Positions 50,981-61,762 of a DNA stretch of 64,000 nucleotides are shown here, one piece after another. The notes below the pieces were generated by a model. That model worked only from the letters and a program-made list of their open reading frames with translations. It was not told the origin of the DNA and searched no databases. Origin of the DNA: an uncultured Alphaproteobacteria bacterium (GTDB lineage: Bacteria > Pseudomonadota > Alphaproteobacteria > RF32 > CAG-239); assembly GCA_934277545.1 (NCBI GenBank), contig CAKQUG010000002.1, forward strand, positions 207,452 through 271,451, in the 5' to 3' direction. A program made the position numbers and the translations under genes. Position 1 is the stretch's first letter, and each line of letters begins with the position of its first letter.

Positions 50981-51382
50981 CTATACATTAAAAATTTGCG
51001 CCAAGGCATAGTCCATTTCTGTTTCGGGATAACTGTCTAGCACTTCCATATCTTCCCTGTCAACAATTTGATATTGCTTATTTGCAAAATTGAAAACCAG
51101 CAAATCAAAGTCATTATAGCCCAAAAGCAAAGAGCCGTTCGGTTTTGCCATTTGCTCGTTTAAGTCAACAATATCCAAATCATTGTCAACGGTGGCGCCG
51201 AATAAATAAGCGCCATTGGCTTTTATTCCGTTATATTGTCGTAAAAAATCGGCATAAGTCTGCGGAATTCCGACCAGTCCCATATTAAACAGAATTTTTT
51301 GCGCAGTAATAAGCGCTTCAGCCTCTAATTTTTCTCCGGTTCCGAATTTTTGCGTTTTGAGCTGTTCTAAGAAATTTGACAT
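50981..51382 (-). CDS. YrhA-like SUKH-fold (SMI1/KNR4) protein
   Basis: The 133-residue protein resembles the YrhA branch of the SUKH superfamily: IPQTYADFLRQYNGIKANGA, LFGATVDNDLDIVDLN, LLLGYNDFDLLVFNFANKQY, and an acidic end. SUKH proteins are frequent immunity proteins for nuclease toxins. The HNH-motif gene lies three bases upstream, so this may be its immunity partner. That pairing is inferred. Confidence 0.6.
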   Translation of the reverse strand: MSNFLEQLKTQKFGTGEKLEAEALITAQKILFNMGLVGIPQTYADFLRQYNGIKANGAYLFGATVDNDLDIVDLNEQMAKPNGSLLLGYNDFDLLVFNFANKQYQIVDREDMEVLDSYPETEMDYALAQIFNV

Positions 51383-51385
51383 TTT

Positions 51386-52930
51386 TTATTTTCCGCCTTT
51401 TCCGTTTTTACGCTGAGCTTTCATCCAATTAGAAAATCTTTGCAGACTTTCTGAGTCTTTATCCAAATTTTGAGTTAAATAGCTGATTCCGCTGTTGTTG
51501 CGTAATAATGTGTTGCAGTTATAAGAAATATGGTATTGCTCCACTAAATTCATTTCATTTTGCAGGCGTTTTTCCATTTCTTGCAGATAATTTATAACAT
51601 ATTTTTTGTCTTCGGCTTCACGCTTTTTAAAAGCCGGTGTGTTTTCAAAATCAAAATAGGTGCAGTCTCGTTCGTTAAATCCTAAAATAGAAATCATATA
51701 CGGATTATTGGCATTGAGACGAGAATAAAAATTATTCATCTGATTTTGTTTATAAACACAATCAAATAAATGATAATAGTTTTTGTGCATTAAAGCGTCT
51801 ACCAGCATCAGATTACGCGGATAGTTCGCTTTTGCTAAATAGCCGTTGCTGGAGGTAAATTGTACAGCGTGCTTATGATGTACTTCTATGCGAGGCAGAT
51901 TTTGCTTGCTTAGAAGATGTCCGTTTTCAGTACGAGCTAAAATCAAACTTTCTTTATTTTCATCAATCAGTTGATTAACAAAAACCGGAGAAATTTTATC
52001 ACCGGATTTGATTTTGCTCACATCATATCCGGCTTTGGCTAAATCGGCTAAAATTCGTGGAGTGTAATGTGTTTCCGTAACGCTTAAGGAGTCAATGTCT
52101 GTGTGGCCGAACCGGCGCATGGCGTTGCAGAGTGAAGCAGCGCAGCGCTGATCAATGCCTTTGCTAATCAACTGTTGTTCAAATTGTTTTCCGCAATGAC
52201 GCATAAAGGCTTTTATCAAACGGATTCTGATGTTTTTTTCAGGAGCGATAAAATTTGCGGTGCCGTGTGAAGAGGCTTTTACAAAAGTGTTATAAATCAC
52301 ATCGCAATAGTCATTTACGGTCAAGGCCTTTAGTGCGTCAGGGTTAATGTTTTGGCGGTAAAGATAGCATTTTATCTTAAATTCAATAGAGCGAAAACTT
52401 TCAAATTGTTTAAAGACCCTCCAGCTTGGAGAATTATCCAAATCATAATCCGTAAATTTGGCTTTTACGGCGTTTTGCGGTTGTTTGAAAAATTTGTAAA
52501 TCGTGCTTAGCTGGTGGTCGGGACGTTGGTTGATTTTGCCGTAACAATCCATGCGGATAATGCGTTTTTCATCGTCTGACAACGGTTCAAAGTTTCCGTT
52601 ATCAATGGAAGAATCGGTCAGTAAATGAATTTTGTTCAAATGTATTTGAGCCATATTCGCAAATTCAGCCGCTAAACCGCGTAAAGAATTTTTTTCTTGA
52701 TATTTTATAATTTCATCTAAGGTCATAACCATTAGAATTTGTTGCGGATAAGGCAGGTTTAAAAAACTTTTTTCAAAGTTATAAGGCTCGCTTAAGATGC
52801 TGAAAATAATCTGATTGTCTTCGGAAAGTTTATCTTTGATGGCTTGAAGATGCTCCGCAGACTTTTGTTCACTTGTCTTCGGAGAAGTTTCTTGGTGCTT
52901 TCTGGCATATTTGCTACCTTTTTGTCCCAT
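51386..52930 (-). CDS. Protein with C-terminal HNH-type nuclease motif
   Basis: The 514-residue protein is Lys/Gln-rich and helical for most of its length with no recognised domain. Towards the C-terminus (about 370-420) it has RIEVHHKHAVQF, then ANYPRNLMLVDALMHKNYYH, the spacing of an HNH/WHH nuclease (His-His, Asn, His). There is no signal peptide or membrane segment. I chose the ATG at 52928-52930 with AGGA nine bases upstream, over a TTG three codons earlier. It is followed at once by a SUKH-type gene, so a nuclease/immunity pair is plausible. Confidence 0.55.
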   Translation of the reverse strand: MGQKGSKYARKHQETSPKTSEQKSAEHLQAIKDKLSEDNQIIFSILSEPYNFEKSFLNLPYPQQILMVMTLDEIIKYQEKNSLRGLAAEFANMAQIHLNKIHLLTDSSIDNGNFEPLSDDEKRIIRMDCYGKINQRPDHQLSTIYKFFKQPQNAVKAKFTDYDLDNSPSWRVFKQFESFRSIEFKIKCYLYRQNINPDALKALTVNDYCDVIYNTFVKASSHGTANFIAPEKNIRIRLIKAFMRHCGKQFEQQLISKGIDQRCAASLCNAMRRFGHTDIDSLSVTETHYTPRILADLAKAGYDVSKIKSGDKISPVFVNQLIDENKESLILARTENGHLLSKQNLPRIEVHHKHAVQFTSSNGYLAKANYPRNLMLVDALMHKNYYHLFDCVYKQNQMNNFYSRLNANNPYMISILGFNERDCTYFDFENTPAFKKREAEDKKYVINYLQEMEKRLQNEMNLVEQYHISYNCNTLLRNNSGISYLTQNLDKDSESLQRFSNWMKAQRKNGKGGK

Positions 52931-53061
52931 TTCTTTCAATCCTGCCTATCTTTTGTCTAATATATAATATATATAAAATAAAAAAAATGTCTACCATTTT
53001 TTATAAAAAAAGTGCTATTACTGTATAAGTTACTAAATATTATGCAGTAAAGGAGATTGCA

Positions 53062-54474
53062 ATGGTTGAATTTGTTACCGGAAAAAACATCAAAGCCGCT
53101 CAAAATAAAGTCTTGATTGCAGAAAAAGCGTCGGAAATTGTGCGCGTTTTATCAGAAAAAGAAAAAGTTTTAGCAGATGCGATAAAAAAGCAGACGGCGG
53201 AAAGCGGTATAAAGGTTTATAATTTGGGCGATTATCAAGTTATAGCCGTGGTTATTAAAAAAACAACATCAAATTTAGATATGGAAGTTTTGGCCGGGAA
53301 GATTTATCAAATGGTTAAAAATTGCCGAGAAGTTAAGGTGGAATTGATTGACCATGAAAAATTGACCTGTAATTTTGCTTTTGGCATAGAGCTTGCGTCA
53401 TACACGTTTGACAAGTATTTTACAGCCAAACCGGAATCGTTTTATCCTAAGTTGGAACGGGTTATTTTTACCGGTTTAACCGATATGACCGATTATAAGC
53501 CGCTTTCCGGTTTGGCAAACGCTGTGCGCTATGCCCGCGATTTGATTAACGAACCGGCAAACTATTTGACGCCGGAGGTTTTTGCCGCCGATATTCGCCG
53601 TTTGGAATATCTGGGTTTAGAAGTTAAAATTTTAGACGAGAAAGCGATGAAAGAGCGCGGTTTCGGATTGGCTTTGGCGGTGGCGCAAGGTTCTGTAAAC
53701 AAGCCGCGTGTGGCGGTTATCAAATGGAAAGGAAATAAAAAAAGCGATGATTTTACCGTTGGTCTGGTAGGCAAGGGCGTTACCTTTGACAGCGGCGGTA
53801 TTTCCATCAAACCGGCGGCCGGTATGGGCGAAATGAAACAGGATATGGCCGGTGCGGCTGCTATGGTTGCCGTTATGAAGTCGCTGGCTCTGCAGCAAGT
53901 GCAAAAAAATGTGGTTGCCGTGGTGGGATTGGTTGAAAATATGCCTTCCGGCAGCGCCTATCGCCCGGGAGATATTTTCCGTTCTATGTCGGGGCAAACC
54001 GTGGAAGTGCAAAATACCGACGCCGAAGGACGTTTGGTTTTGGCCGACTGTCTAACCTATATTCAAGAGGAGTATAAGCCGGAATATGTTGTGGATATGG
54101 CGACTTTGACCGGAGCCATTGTGATTGCTTTGGGACATAGTTACGCCGGTTTGTTCAGCAATAACGCTAAATTGGCAAAAGTATTGAATATGGCCGGCGA
54201 GCATTGCGGGGAACTTTTGTGGCAGTTGCCGATGAATGCCGAGTTTAATAAACAAATGGATTCGACGGTGGCCGATATGAAAAACGTCGGCGGACGCGCA
54301 GCCGGTTCTTGCACCGCAGCTTGTTTTTTACAGCGCTTTGTTAAAAAAGAAACCAAGTGGGCGCACGTTGATATTGCCGGAATGGATTTGGTTGAAGAGC
54401 CGAAACCGCTCTATCCGAAGGGTGCAAGCGGATACGGAGTGCGCTTGATAAATCAATTTATCAACGAATTATAA
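53062..54474 (+). CDS. pepA: Leucyl aminopeptidase (M17)
   Basis: The 470-residue protein has an M17 catalytic domain: GLVGKGVTFDSGGISIKPAA (metal Lys and Asp), MKQDMAGAAAMVAVM, and the signature NTDAEGRLVLADCL, with DMATLTGAIVIALG. The N-terminal domain (to about 160) is the usual macro-like regulatory domain. It removes N-terminal residues from peptides in a metal-dependent way. AAGGAGA precedes the ATG. Confidence 0.93.
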   Translation: MVEFVTGKNIKAAQNKVLIAEKASEIVRVLSEKEKVLADAIKKQTAESGIKVYNLGDYQVIAVVIKKTTSNLDMEVLAGKIYQMVKNCREVKVELIDHEKLTCNFAFGIELASYTFDKYFTAKPESFYPKLERVIFTGLTDMTDYKPLSGLANAVRYARDLINEPANYLTPEVFAADIRRLEYLGLEVKILDEKAMKERGFGLALAVAQGSVNKPRVAVIKWKGNKKSDDFTVGLVGKGVTFDSGGISIKPAAGMGEMKQDMAGAAAMVAVMKSLALQQVQKNVVAVVGLVENMPSGSAYRPGDIFRSMSGQTVEVQNTDAEGRLVLADCLTYIQEEYKPEYVVDMATLTGAIVIALGHSYAGLFSNNAKLAKVLNMAGEHCGELLWQLPMNAEFNKQMDSTVADMKNVGGRAAGSCTAACFLQRFVKKETKWAHVDIAGMDLVEEPKPLYPKGASGYGVRLINQFINEL

Positions 54475-54582
54475 ACTTTAGATGAAGATTTTACTTGAAA
54501 ATTTCATCTTTAATGCTAAATTAAGCCCAGTTTTTGAAACTATATGCCCGTGCGGGGCTGTCCGCACAACAATTTGACTTAG

Positions 54583-55602
<1,020 letters not shown>

Positions 55603-55608
55603 TTTTTT

Positions 55609-55680
55609 GTTCCCCGTTTCAGGCGAAAGGCGGTTGGCTTAGTGCTACTGCTTTTGGCTTGGGCGGGGAGAGTTTTTTTA
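55609..55680 (+). terminator. Long hairpin between gapA and pgk
   Basis: TTCCCCG near 55610 pairs with CGGGGAG near 55665, with further internal complementarity, followed by a T-run. It may terminate part of the gapA transcripts and so set the gapA:pgk ratio. Confidence 0.6.
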
Positions 55681-55700
55681 TGAATATGTAAGGAAAAACA

Positions 55701-56909
55701 ATGCAAGGATATAAAACTATTGAAGATTTAGGTAATTTGAACGGTAAAGTTGTTATGTTGCGCGCCGATTTGAATGTGCCTATGGATGAAAATTTCCACG
55801 TAACCAACACAGCTCGTATTGACCGCACTGTTCCAACTATTAAATTGTTGATGGAAAAAGGCGCAAAAGTTGTGGTTATTTCTCACTTTGGCCGTCCGGA
55901 AGGCAAGGGCGATGTTAAAAATTCTTTGAGCCATGTTGCTCCGGAATTGGAAAAGGCTTTGGGCAAACACGTTGTGTTTGTTGATGATTGCATTGGCGAA
56001 AAAGTTGCCGACGCCGTTAAAGCTATGAAAGCTGACGAAGTTTTGTTGTTAGAGAACTTGCGTTATTACAATGAAGAGAAAAAAGGCGATGAAGCCTGGG
56101 CTGCAGAATTGGTTAAACCGGCTGATGTTTATGTTTCTGATGCTTTCTCTACAGCTCACCGCGCTCACGCTTCTATTGTGGCTGCCGCTAAATTGCGTCC
56201 GTCTGCAATGGGTTTGTTGATGGCCGAAGAAGTAAACGCTTTGACAACAGGTTTGAACGACCCGAAACGCCCGTTGATGGCTATTGTCGGCGGTTCTAAA
56301 GTTTCTACCAAATTGGATTTGTTGAACAACTTGGTTAAAAAAGTAGATAAATTGGTTATTGCCGGCGGTATGGCTCATACTTTCTTGAAAGTTCAGGGCG
56401 TAGACGCTATCAATGAAAAGAACTCATTGGTGCAAATGGATATGCTTGACACTGCTAGAGAAATTTTGGCTACTGCAAAAGCAAATAACTGCGAAATCAT
56501 TTTGCCGTCTGATATTGTTTCGGCTAAAGAATTTGCCGCAAACGCTGAACACGCAACTTATGATTTGGATAAAATTCCGGCTGACGGCACTTTGCTTGAT
56601 GTTGGTGAAAAATCTATTGAAAACATCAACAAAAAACTTGATGAATGCAAAACTTTGGTTTGGAACGGCCCGTTGGGTGCGTTTGAATTGAAACCTTTTG
56701 ACAACGCTACCAACAAAGTTGCTCAGCACGCTGCAGCTTTGACTGAAGCTGGCAAATTAACATCTGTTGCCGGCGGCGGTGATACTGTTTCTGCTTTGGC
56801 AAATGCCGGTGTTGATACAAAATTCACATACGTTTCAACCGCAGGCGGTGCTTTCCTTGAATGGATGGAAGGCAAAGAATTGCCAGGTGTTGTGATTATG
56901 AAAAAATAA
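55701..56909 (+). CDS. pgk: Phosphoglycerate kinase
   Basis: The 402-residue protein matches PGK: VMLRADLNVPMDENFHVTNT, ISHFGRPEGKGDVKNSLSHV, LLENLRYYNEEKKGDEAWA, DAFSTAHRAHAS, IVGGSKVSTKLDLLNNL, and the C-terminal GGGDTVSALANAG with STAGGAFLEWMEGKELPGV. It makes ATP from 1,3-bisphosphoglycerate. GTAAGGA precedes the ATG. Codon use is as biased as in gapA. Confidence 0.97.
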   Translation: MQGYKTIEDLGNLNGKVVMLRADLNVPMDENFHVTNTARIDRTVPTIKLLMEKGAKVVVISHFGRPEGKGDVKNSLSHVAPELEKALGKHVVFVDDCIGEKVADAVKAMKADEVLLLENLRYYNEEKKGDEAWAAELVKPADVYVSDAFSTAHRAHASIVAAAKLRPSAMGLLMAEEVNALTTGLNDPKRPLMAIVGGSKVSTKLDLLNNLVKKVDKLVIAGGMAHTFLKVQGVDAINEKNSLVQMDMLDTAREILATAKANNCEIILPSDIVSAKEFAANAEHATYDLDKIPADGTLLDVGEKSIENINKKLDECKTLVWNGPLGAFELKPFDNATNKVAQHAAALTEAGKLTSVAGGGDTVSALANAGVDTKFTYVSTAGGAFLEWMEGKELPGVVIMKK

Positions 56910-56930
56910 TCATAATTCTTGATTTTTTAC

Positions 56931-56965
56931 CCCGCCGCAGGTTTTGCACTTTCGGCGGGGTTTTA
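56931..56965 (+). terminator. Terminator after pgk
   Basis: CCCCGCCG and CGGCGGGG form a perfect stem, followed by TTTTAG. Confidence 0.9.
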
Positions 56966-57038
56966 GTTAGAAAAATAAAAGTAAAGAGCAGGCACCGCCT
57001 TTACTGTAATAAGCACAGGCTTTACAAGATGAATCTAA

Positions 57039-57417
57039 GCGTCCCCGGCACCAGTCATTCTCGGATTTATTCCGAGAATCTTGAGTGAACATACTCCTTT
57101 GAAATAATAAGGCAAATAAATTTATTGACTGGGTTAGAGACTCGTTGCCAAAAGATTCTATGCCCTGTGCATAGAATGACGGGTGTAGAAAATATTGGCT
57201 TGGTGCGGTTTGTTATCTTTAGTGTATGATGATTGCTTATTTTATTAAAAAACTCTGCAAAAACACGCTGAGCGGTAAAAAATCCGCCTTTAATCAGATG
57301 CTTAGGATTTGCAGAGAGAGAGAGAGGCCTTTGTTTAGCTTATTTTTCATCTTTCTTTCCTCATTTTTTTGTTAATTTCTATACTCAGTCTAAGCATACT
57401 AATCGCGTATGTCAAAC
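57039..57417 (-). repeat. Dispersed repeat of about 370 bp, copy 2
   Basis: This is the second copy of 40642-41012 in the same orientation. It keeps the opening palindrome, the AGAATGAC inverted end, the (AG)7 tract (about 57313-57326), the GAGG plus ATGAAAAATAAG start on the minus strand, and the outer TGTCAA box. Internal sequence differs by many substitutions and small indels. No other gene is seen in the 591-base gap. Confidence 0.7.
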
Positions 57418-57448
57418 ACATTCAGACAGTTTAAAATTTAAATAAAAT

Positions 57449-57487
57449 AAAACCGCCGAAATAATTAAACTTCAGCGGCTTTTTTTA
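57449..57487. terminator. Terminator after the FxLYD-like gene
   Basis: CCGCCGAA (57453-57460) pairs with TTCAGCGG (57471-57478) around a ten-base loop, with T-rich tails in both directions. It lies 14 bases past the minus-strand stop. Confidence 0.7.
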
Positions 57488-57500
57488 TAAAATCAAAGGA

Positions 57501-58097
57501 TTATTTTTCAACTGTAACATCACTTAATACAAAGTAATCAAAATCGCCTTCGGTGGTAATTTTCAAACGGCTGCGGCTTTTTGCCACCATTGCGGTTGCT
57601 TCTGCTCCGCCTTCATAAACCACGGCTCCGGTTTTGTCATGGAAAGTAAGAGAAATTAAAATACGGGAAATATCATTGTCGCTGTCATTTTCCACATATC
57701 CGCACACGGCTTCGCCGCATTTTACCAAACCATAAACTTTAACACCGTCTTGATTATAAGTGTTCATATCTTCTTTTTCTTTTATATTCGAGTTATCTTT
57801 TTGCTCAGTCTGTTCTTGAGCAGAGGTTGGCTTGTCGGTATTTTCGTTTCCTGACGGCGCAACAGCAAAGCCCCCGGCTAAAACTACCAGCAAAACTGCT
57901 GCCATCGGCACTTTTTTGCCTTTGAATTCAATATATTTGCCTTTGATATGCTTTTTATAAATTGTATAAAAAACTACAAACAATTCCTTCAGCGCTCTAA
58001 AATATTTTTTCTCTTTTATCAGAGTCCCTAAGGTTTTTACACCACTTATCACGCTTTCGGCATCTTCTGTATTAAATTGCGGCGTTTTATCTGTCAT
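57501..58097 (-). CDS. Single-pass membrane protein with FxLYD-like domain
   Basis: The 198-residue protein has a cytosolic amphipathic start, one membrane segment (VPMAAVLLVVLAGGFAVAPS, about 67-86), a Gln/Glu/Asn linker, and a C-terminal beta domain (VCGYVENDSDNDISRILISL...VYEGGAEATAMVAKS) resembling FxLYD domains. It is anchored in the inner membrane with the domain probably outside. The function is unknown. Confidence 0.6.
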   Translation of the reverse strand: MTDKTPQFNTEDAESVISGVKTLGTLIKEKKYFRALKELFVVFYTIYKKHIKGKYIEFKGKKVPMAAVLLVVLAGGFAVAPSGNENTDKPTSAQEQTEQKDNSNIKEKEDMNTYNQDGVKVYGLVKCGEAVCGYVENDSDNDISRILISLTFHDKTGAVVYEGGAEATAMVAKSRSRLKITTEGDFDYFVLSDVTVEK

Positions 58098-58174
58098 TAT
58101 TTTATTCCTTTAATAAAATCTCACATTTTTAATAAAATTTAGCTTAAATATATTGAAAAAAAGTAAATAAAAAT

Positions 58175-58202
58175 AAAAAAAACCGCCCGAATGAGCGGTT
58201 TA
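58175..58202 (-). terminator. Terminator after the PilT-like gene
   Basis: AAACCGC and GCGGTTT pair around an eight-base loop. On the minus strand the stem is followed by TTTTTTTATTTTT. Confidence 0.8.
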
Positions 58203-58220
58203 AATTTACATATCAAGCGC

Positions 58221-59177
58221 TTAGTTGTCAAACAGCGGCACACCGCGGGACAAACGAATGCGTTGAGTTTCAATGGTAGTAGACAAGTTCATCTTGCCGC
58301 TTTTGATAATACCGCGCACTTGGTCGCCCTTAGAGCTGTCCGGGTTGGCAAACACATATTCAATTTTAGCGCGCTTAGGCACTCCGACCAAACTTTGGTG
58401 CAGAACCGCTAAAATACCGTTACCCACAAGGTCGTACGCCATTTCTTCTGAAATACCTGTAGCTGCAGCGTATTTTACAATAGATTGAATGGCATCGGTA
58501 ACTGTGCTGGCGTGAATTGTAGACATAACCAAGTGTCCTGAAATGGCGGCACGCAAAGCCTCGGAAGCAATTTCCGGATCGCGAATCTCGCCCAGGTACA
58601 CATAACGAGGTTTAGAACGCAGCATTGATTTCAAACCGGCTTCCCAAGAACCTCCCGGCGGATTCATTTGTTTGCAGATACCAAGTTCGCCGTTAACAGT
58701 ATGGTATGTTCCGTCCAAAGGCATTTCCACCGGGTCTTCCAGTGTAAACGCATAGCCGCCGTCGCGCAGCAAAAATTCTCTAAGCAAAGCCGACAGAGTA
58801 GTGGTTTTACCGGAACCGGTTGTACCGGCAAGCAAAATAAGTCCCGGAGCGCCGCTCAAAGACTTTAAATATTTAAGCAAGTGTTCTTCTATACCGAGTT
58901 TGTTAATATCCGGTACCGAGTGCGGCATTTTACGGGCGCAGTACTGTTGTCCTTCCAAAGTTACGGTACGTTCCACACGATAATTCAGACCTTTGAACTT
59001 TACTTGATAACTCGGGTTATGCCCGTCAAATGTGTTCATTACCGCTTGTAAAAATTCGTCATAATCGTCCGGCTGAACTTGGATAAGTCCGCTCGGGGTT
59101 TTTTTACCCCAAATATAGGCTGTACCGTCCGGGATAATATAAATATCCGAAAAATCCGTATCGTTGACTGTTGCCAT
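58221..59177 (-). CDS. PilT/DotB-like secretion or pilus ATPase
   Basis: The 318-residue protein is a hexameric secretion-superfamily ATPase. The N-terminal domain precedes a Walker A LLAGTTGSGKTTT (K124), an Asp box EDPVEMPLDG, a Walker B YLGEIRDPEIASEALRAAIS, and a His box SGHLVMSTIHAST. The size and these boxes fit PilT retraction ATPases and DotB of type IVB secretion, and I cannot decide between them. It lies far from the three prepilin-like genes but is the only such motor in the window. It is a single-gene unit with its own terminator. Confidence 0.85.
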   Translation of the reverse strand: MATVNDTDFSDIYIIPDGTAYIWGKKTPSGLIQVQPDDYDEFLQAVMNTFDGHNPSYQVKFKGLNYRVERTVTLEGQQYCARKMPHSVPDINKLGIEEHLLKYLKSLSGAPGLILLAGTTGSGKTTTLSALLREFLLRDGGYAFTLEDPVEMPLDGTYHTVNGELGICKQMNPPGGSWEAGLKSMLRSKPRYVYLGEIRDPEIASEALRAAISGHLVMSTIHASTVTDAIQSIVKYAAATGISEEMAYDLVGNGILAVLHQSLVGVPKRAKIEYVFANPDSSKGDQVRGIIKSGKMNLSTTIETQRIRLSRGVPLFDN

Positions 59178-59252
59178 TATTCTTTCCTATAAAAATTGTT
59201 AACTGCCTAAAACATAGTCGCGTTTTTTAAAAAATATGATTAAATATTGCAG

Positions 59253-59353
59253 TTATCCACAATTAAATAAGAAAATTTTTCTGTCCTGATACCCAAAATC
59301 AATAATAGTATCCTTGGGGATACTGCCTGAAAAGCGGTAAGCGGGGTTTACGC
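59253..59353 (+). promoter_or_regulatory. 5' region of the FadL gene with DnaA-like box and hairpins
   Basis: TTATCCACA (59253-59261) matches the DnaA box consensus. Further on, AGTATCC/GGATACT (59307-59313/59318-59324) and an imperfect GCGGTAA/TTTACGC pair (59334-59340/59347-59353) form hairpins in the likely 5' leader. No known riboswitch recognised. Confidence 0.4.
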
Positions 59354-59410
59354 CTGGCTTTATATCTGTTAAAACAACTTTCAGTAATTAAATTTTATAA
59401 AGGAACTGTT

Positions 59411-60676
59411 ATGAAAAAAATATCTGTAGCCGCTGCAGTGGCTTTGTTGGCAAGTGTAAGTAATGCAAACGCCGCCGGCTATCAATTAAACGAATTTTCC
59501 GTAACCAACTTAGGTCGCTCTTTTGCCGGCATCGGTGTAGCCGGAGATGATTATTCGGCTTTGGGATACAATCCTGCCGGTATGACTTTAATGAAACGTT
59601 CGGGTATGCAGGCCGGTTTAACTATGACTGAAGTTGCTTCTAAAATCCGCGGTGTTGGCAATACTGCCGGTAAAAAAACAGATATGGATTTTATGATTCC
59701 GCTGCCGAGTATGTTCGGGCAATATAATGTAAATGACAAGCTGTTTTTAGGCGCCGGTATTTATGTTCCGTTTGGTTTGGCTACTCGCTATGGCCACGAC
59801 AGCTTTGTGGCTGATGATAAAAATGGTGTTCGCCGTTCCGAATTGGAAGTTGTTGATGGTAATATTTCAGCCGCCTACAAAGTTAATAATCATTTGTCAT
59901 TGGGCGTAAGCGGTATTTTGCGCCATATTAAAGGTAAATTGACTTCTAATGTGAATAGGACTCTTCCTGTATACGGATATAGTAATTTAGCTTATAGCGA
60001 TTTTAAGGTTTCCGGTTGGTCAACAACTATGAACTTAGGAGCTATGTATGAGTTTGATGAAGATACCCGCGTTGGCTTGTCTTATCGCTTTAAAAGTACT
60101 CAGCGCACTACCGGACACCATACCGTAACCGTTAATCCGCAATTTGCGGCAATGGCTTCTTCAATGTTGAATATGCAGGATGTTAATCGTTATGATTCCG
60201 TGTCTGACCCGGAACTTCCGGCAAGCTGGATTTTATCCGGTTATCACAAGTTTGGCGAAAAATGGGGGACAACCGCAACCGTTAAATATACGCAATGGCA
60301 TCGTTTTTCTGTGTTCCCGGCTTATTCTTCCGGCAGCGGAAATCTGGATGTGCAATATCGTTGGAAAGACGCTTGGAACTTTGCTTTGGGACAAGATTAT
60401 TATTTGAATGAAAATTGGACATTGCGCGCCGGCTTGGCTTGGGACCAATCTCCTGTTCCAAACAGCACATACCGCACAAATCGTATTCCTGATACCGACC
60501 GTTTATGGACTTCTTTCGGTGTAAGTTATGCCACCGGAAACCATCAGTTTGACTTTGGTTATGCTCACTTGTTTATGATGCATGGTAAAGTTTGGAACTC
60601 TGCCGAAAACGATACTAATGCAAAATATAAAAGCTACAGCAATATGTATGCTTTGCAATATCAATATAAATTTTAA
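59411..60676 (+). CDS. FadL/OmpP1-family outer-membrane transporter
   Basis: The 421-residue protein has a signal peptide (KISVAAAVALLASVSNANAA), then the FadL N-terminus AGYQLNEFSVTNLGRSFAGI with GDDYSALGYNPAGMTLM, and a long beta-barrel of alternating residues ending in an aromatic Phe (YQYKF), typical of outer-membrane proteins. The family takes up long-chain fatty acids and other hydrophobic compounds. AAAGGA precedes the ATG. Confidence 0.88.
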   Translation: MKKISVAAAVALLASVSNANAAGYQLNEFSVTNLGRSFAGIGVAGDDYSALGYNPAGMTLMKRSGMQAGLTMTEVASKIRGVGNTAGKKTDMDFMIPLPSMFGQYNVNDKLFLGAGIYVPFGLATRYGHDSFVADDKNGVRRSELEVVDGNISAAYKVNNHLSLGVSGILRHIKGKLTSNVNRTLPVYGYSNLAYSDFKVSGWSTTMNLGAMYEFDEDTRVGLSYRFKSTQRTTGHHTVTVNPQFAAMASSMLNMQDVNRYDSVSDPELPASWILSGYHKFGEKWGTTATVKYTQWHRFSVFPAYSSGSGNLDVQYRWKDAWNFALGQDYYLNENWTLRAGLAWDQSPVPNSTYRTNRIPDTDRLWTSFGVSYATGNHQFDFGYAHLFMMHGKVWNSAENDTNAKYKSYSNMYALQYQYKF

Positions 60677-60788
60677 TATGACGAGGCTTGTTAAGTCTGC
60701 ATCTGTTGAAAACTTGAAGCCGGTTTCATTGATTTGAAGCCGGTTTTTCTTTGCCTCTTTTTTTATCTGTTAATCCGCTAAAAAGTTA

Positions 60789-60816
60789 TTGACTCTCTTG
60801 GTTTTTATGCTATTAT
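60789..60816 (+). promoter_or_regulatory. Promoter of the str operon
   Basis: TTGACT (60789-60794) and TATTAT (60811-60816) are spaced by 16 bases, 77 bases before rpsL. Confidence 0.75.
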
Positions 60817-60893
60817 CCGCCTAACTAAGACCAGATGTGCAAACATTTGGCCGTTAGTTTTGTGTAAATTTAATAACTTTTAAGGAAAATGTG

Positions 60894-61747
<854 letters not shown>

Positions 61748-61762
61748 TATAAGGAAATTGCA

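Noticed and set aside
49107..52930. Search for a CRISPR array near cas1
   Set aside because: No regularly spaced direct repeats were seen on either side.
59253..59261. Perfect DnaA box as part of a chromosome origin
   Set aside because: Only one box, no cluster and no origin-type genes nearby; kept only as a possible regulatory site.
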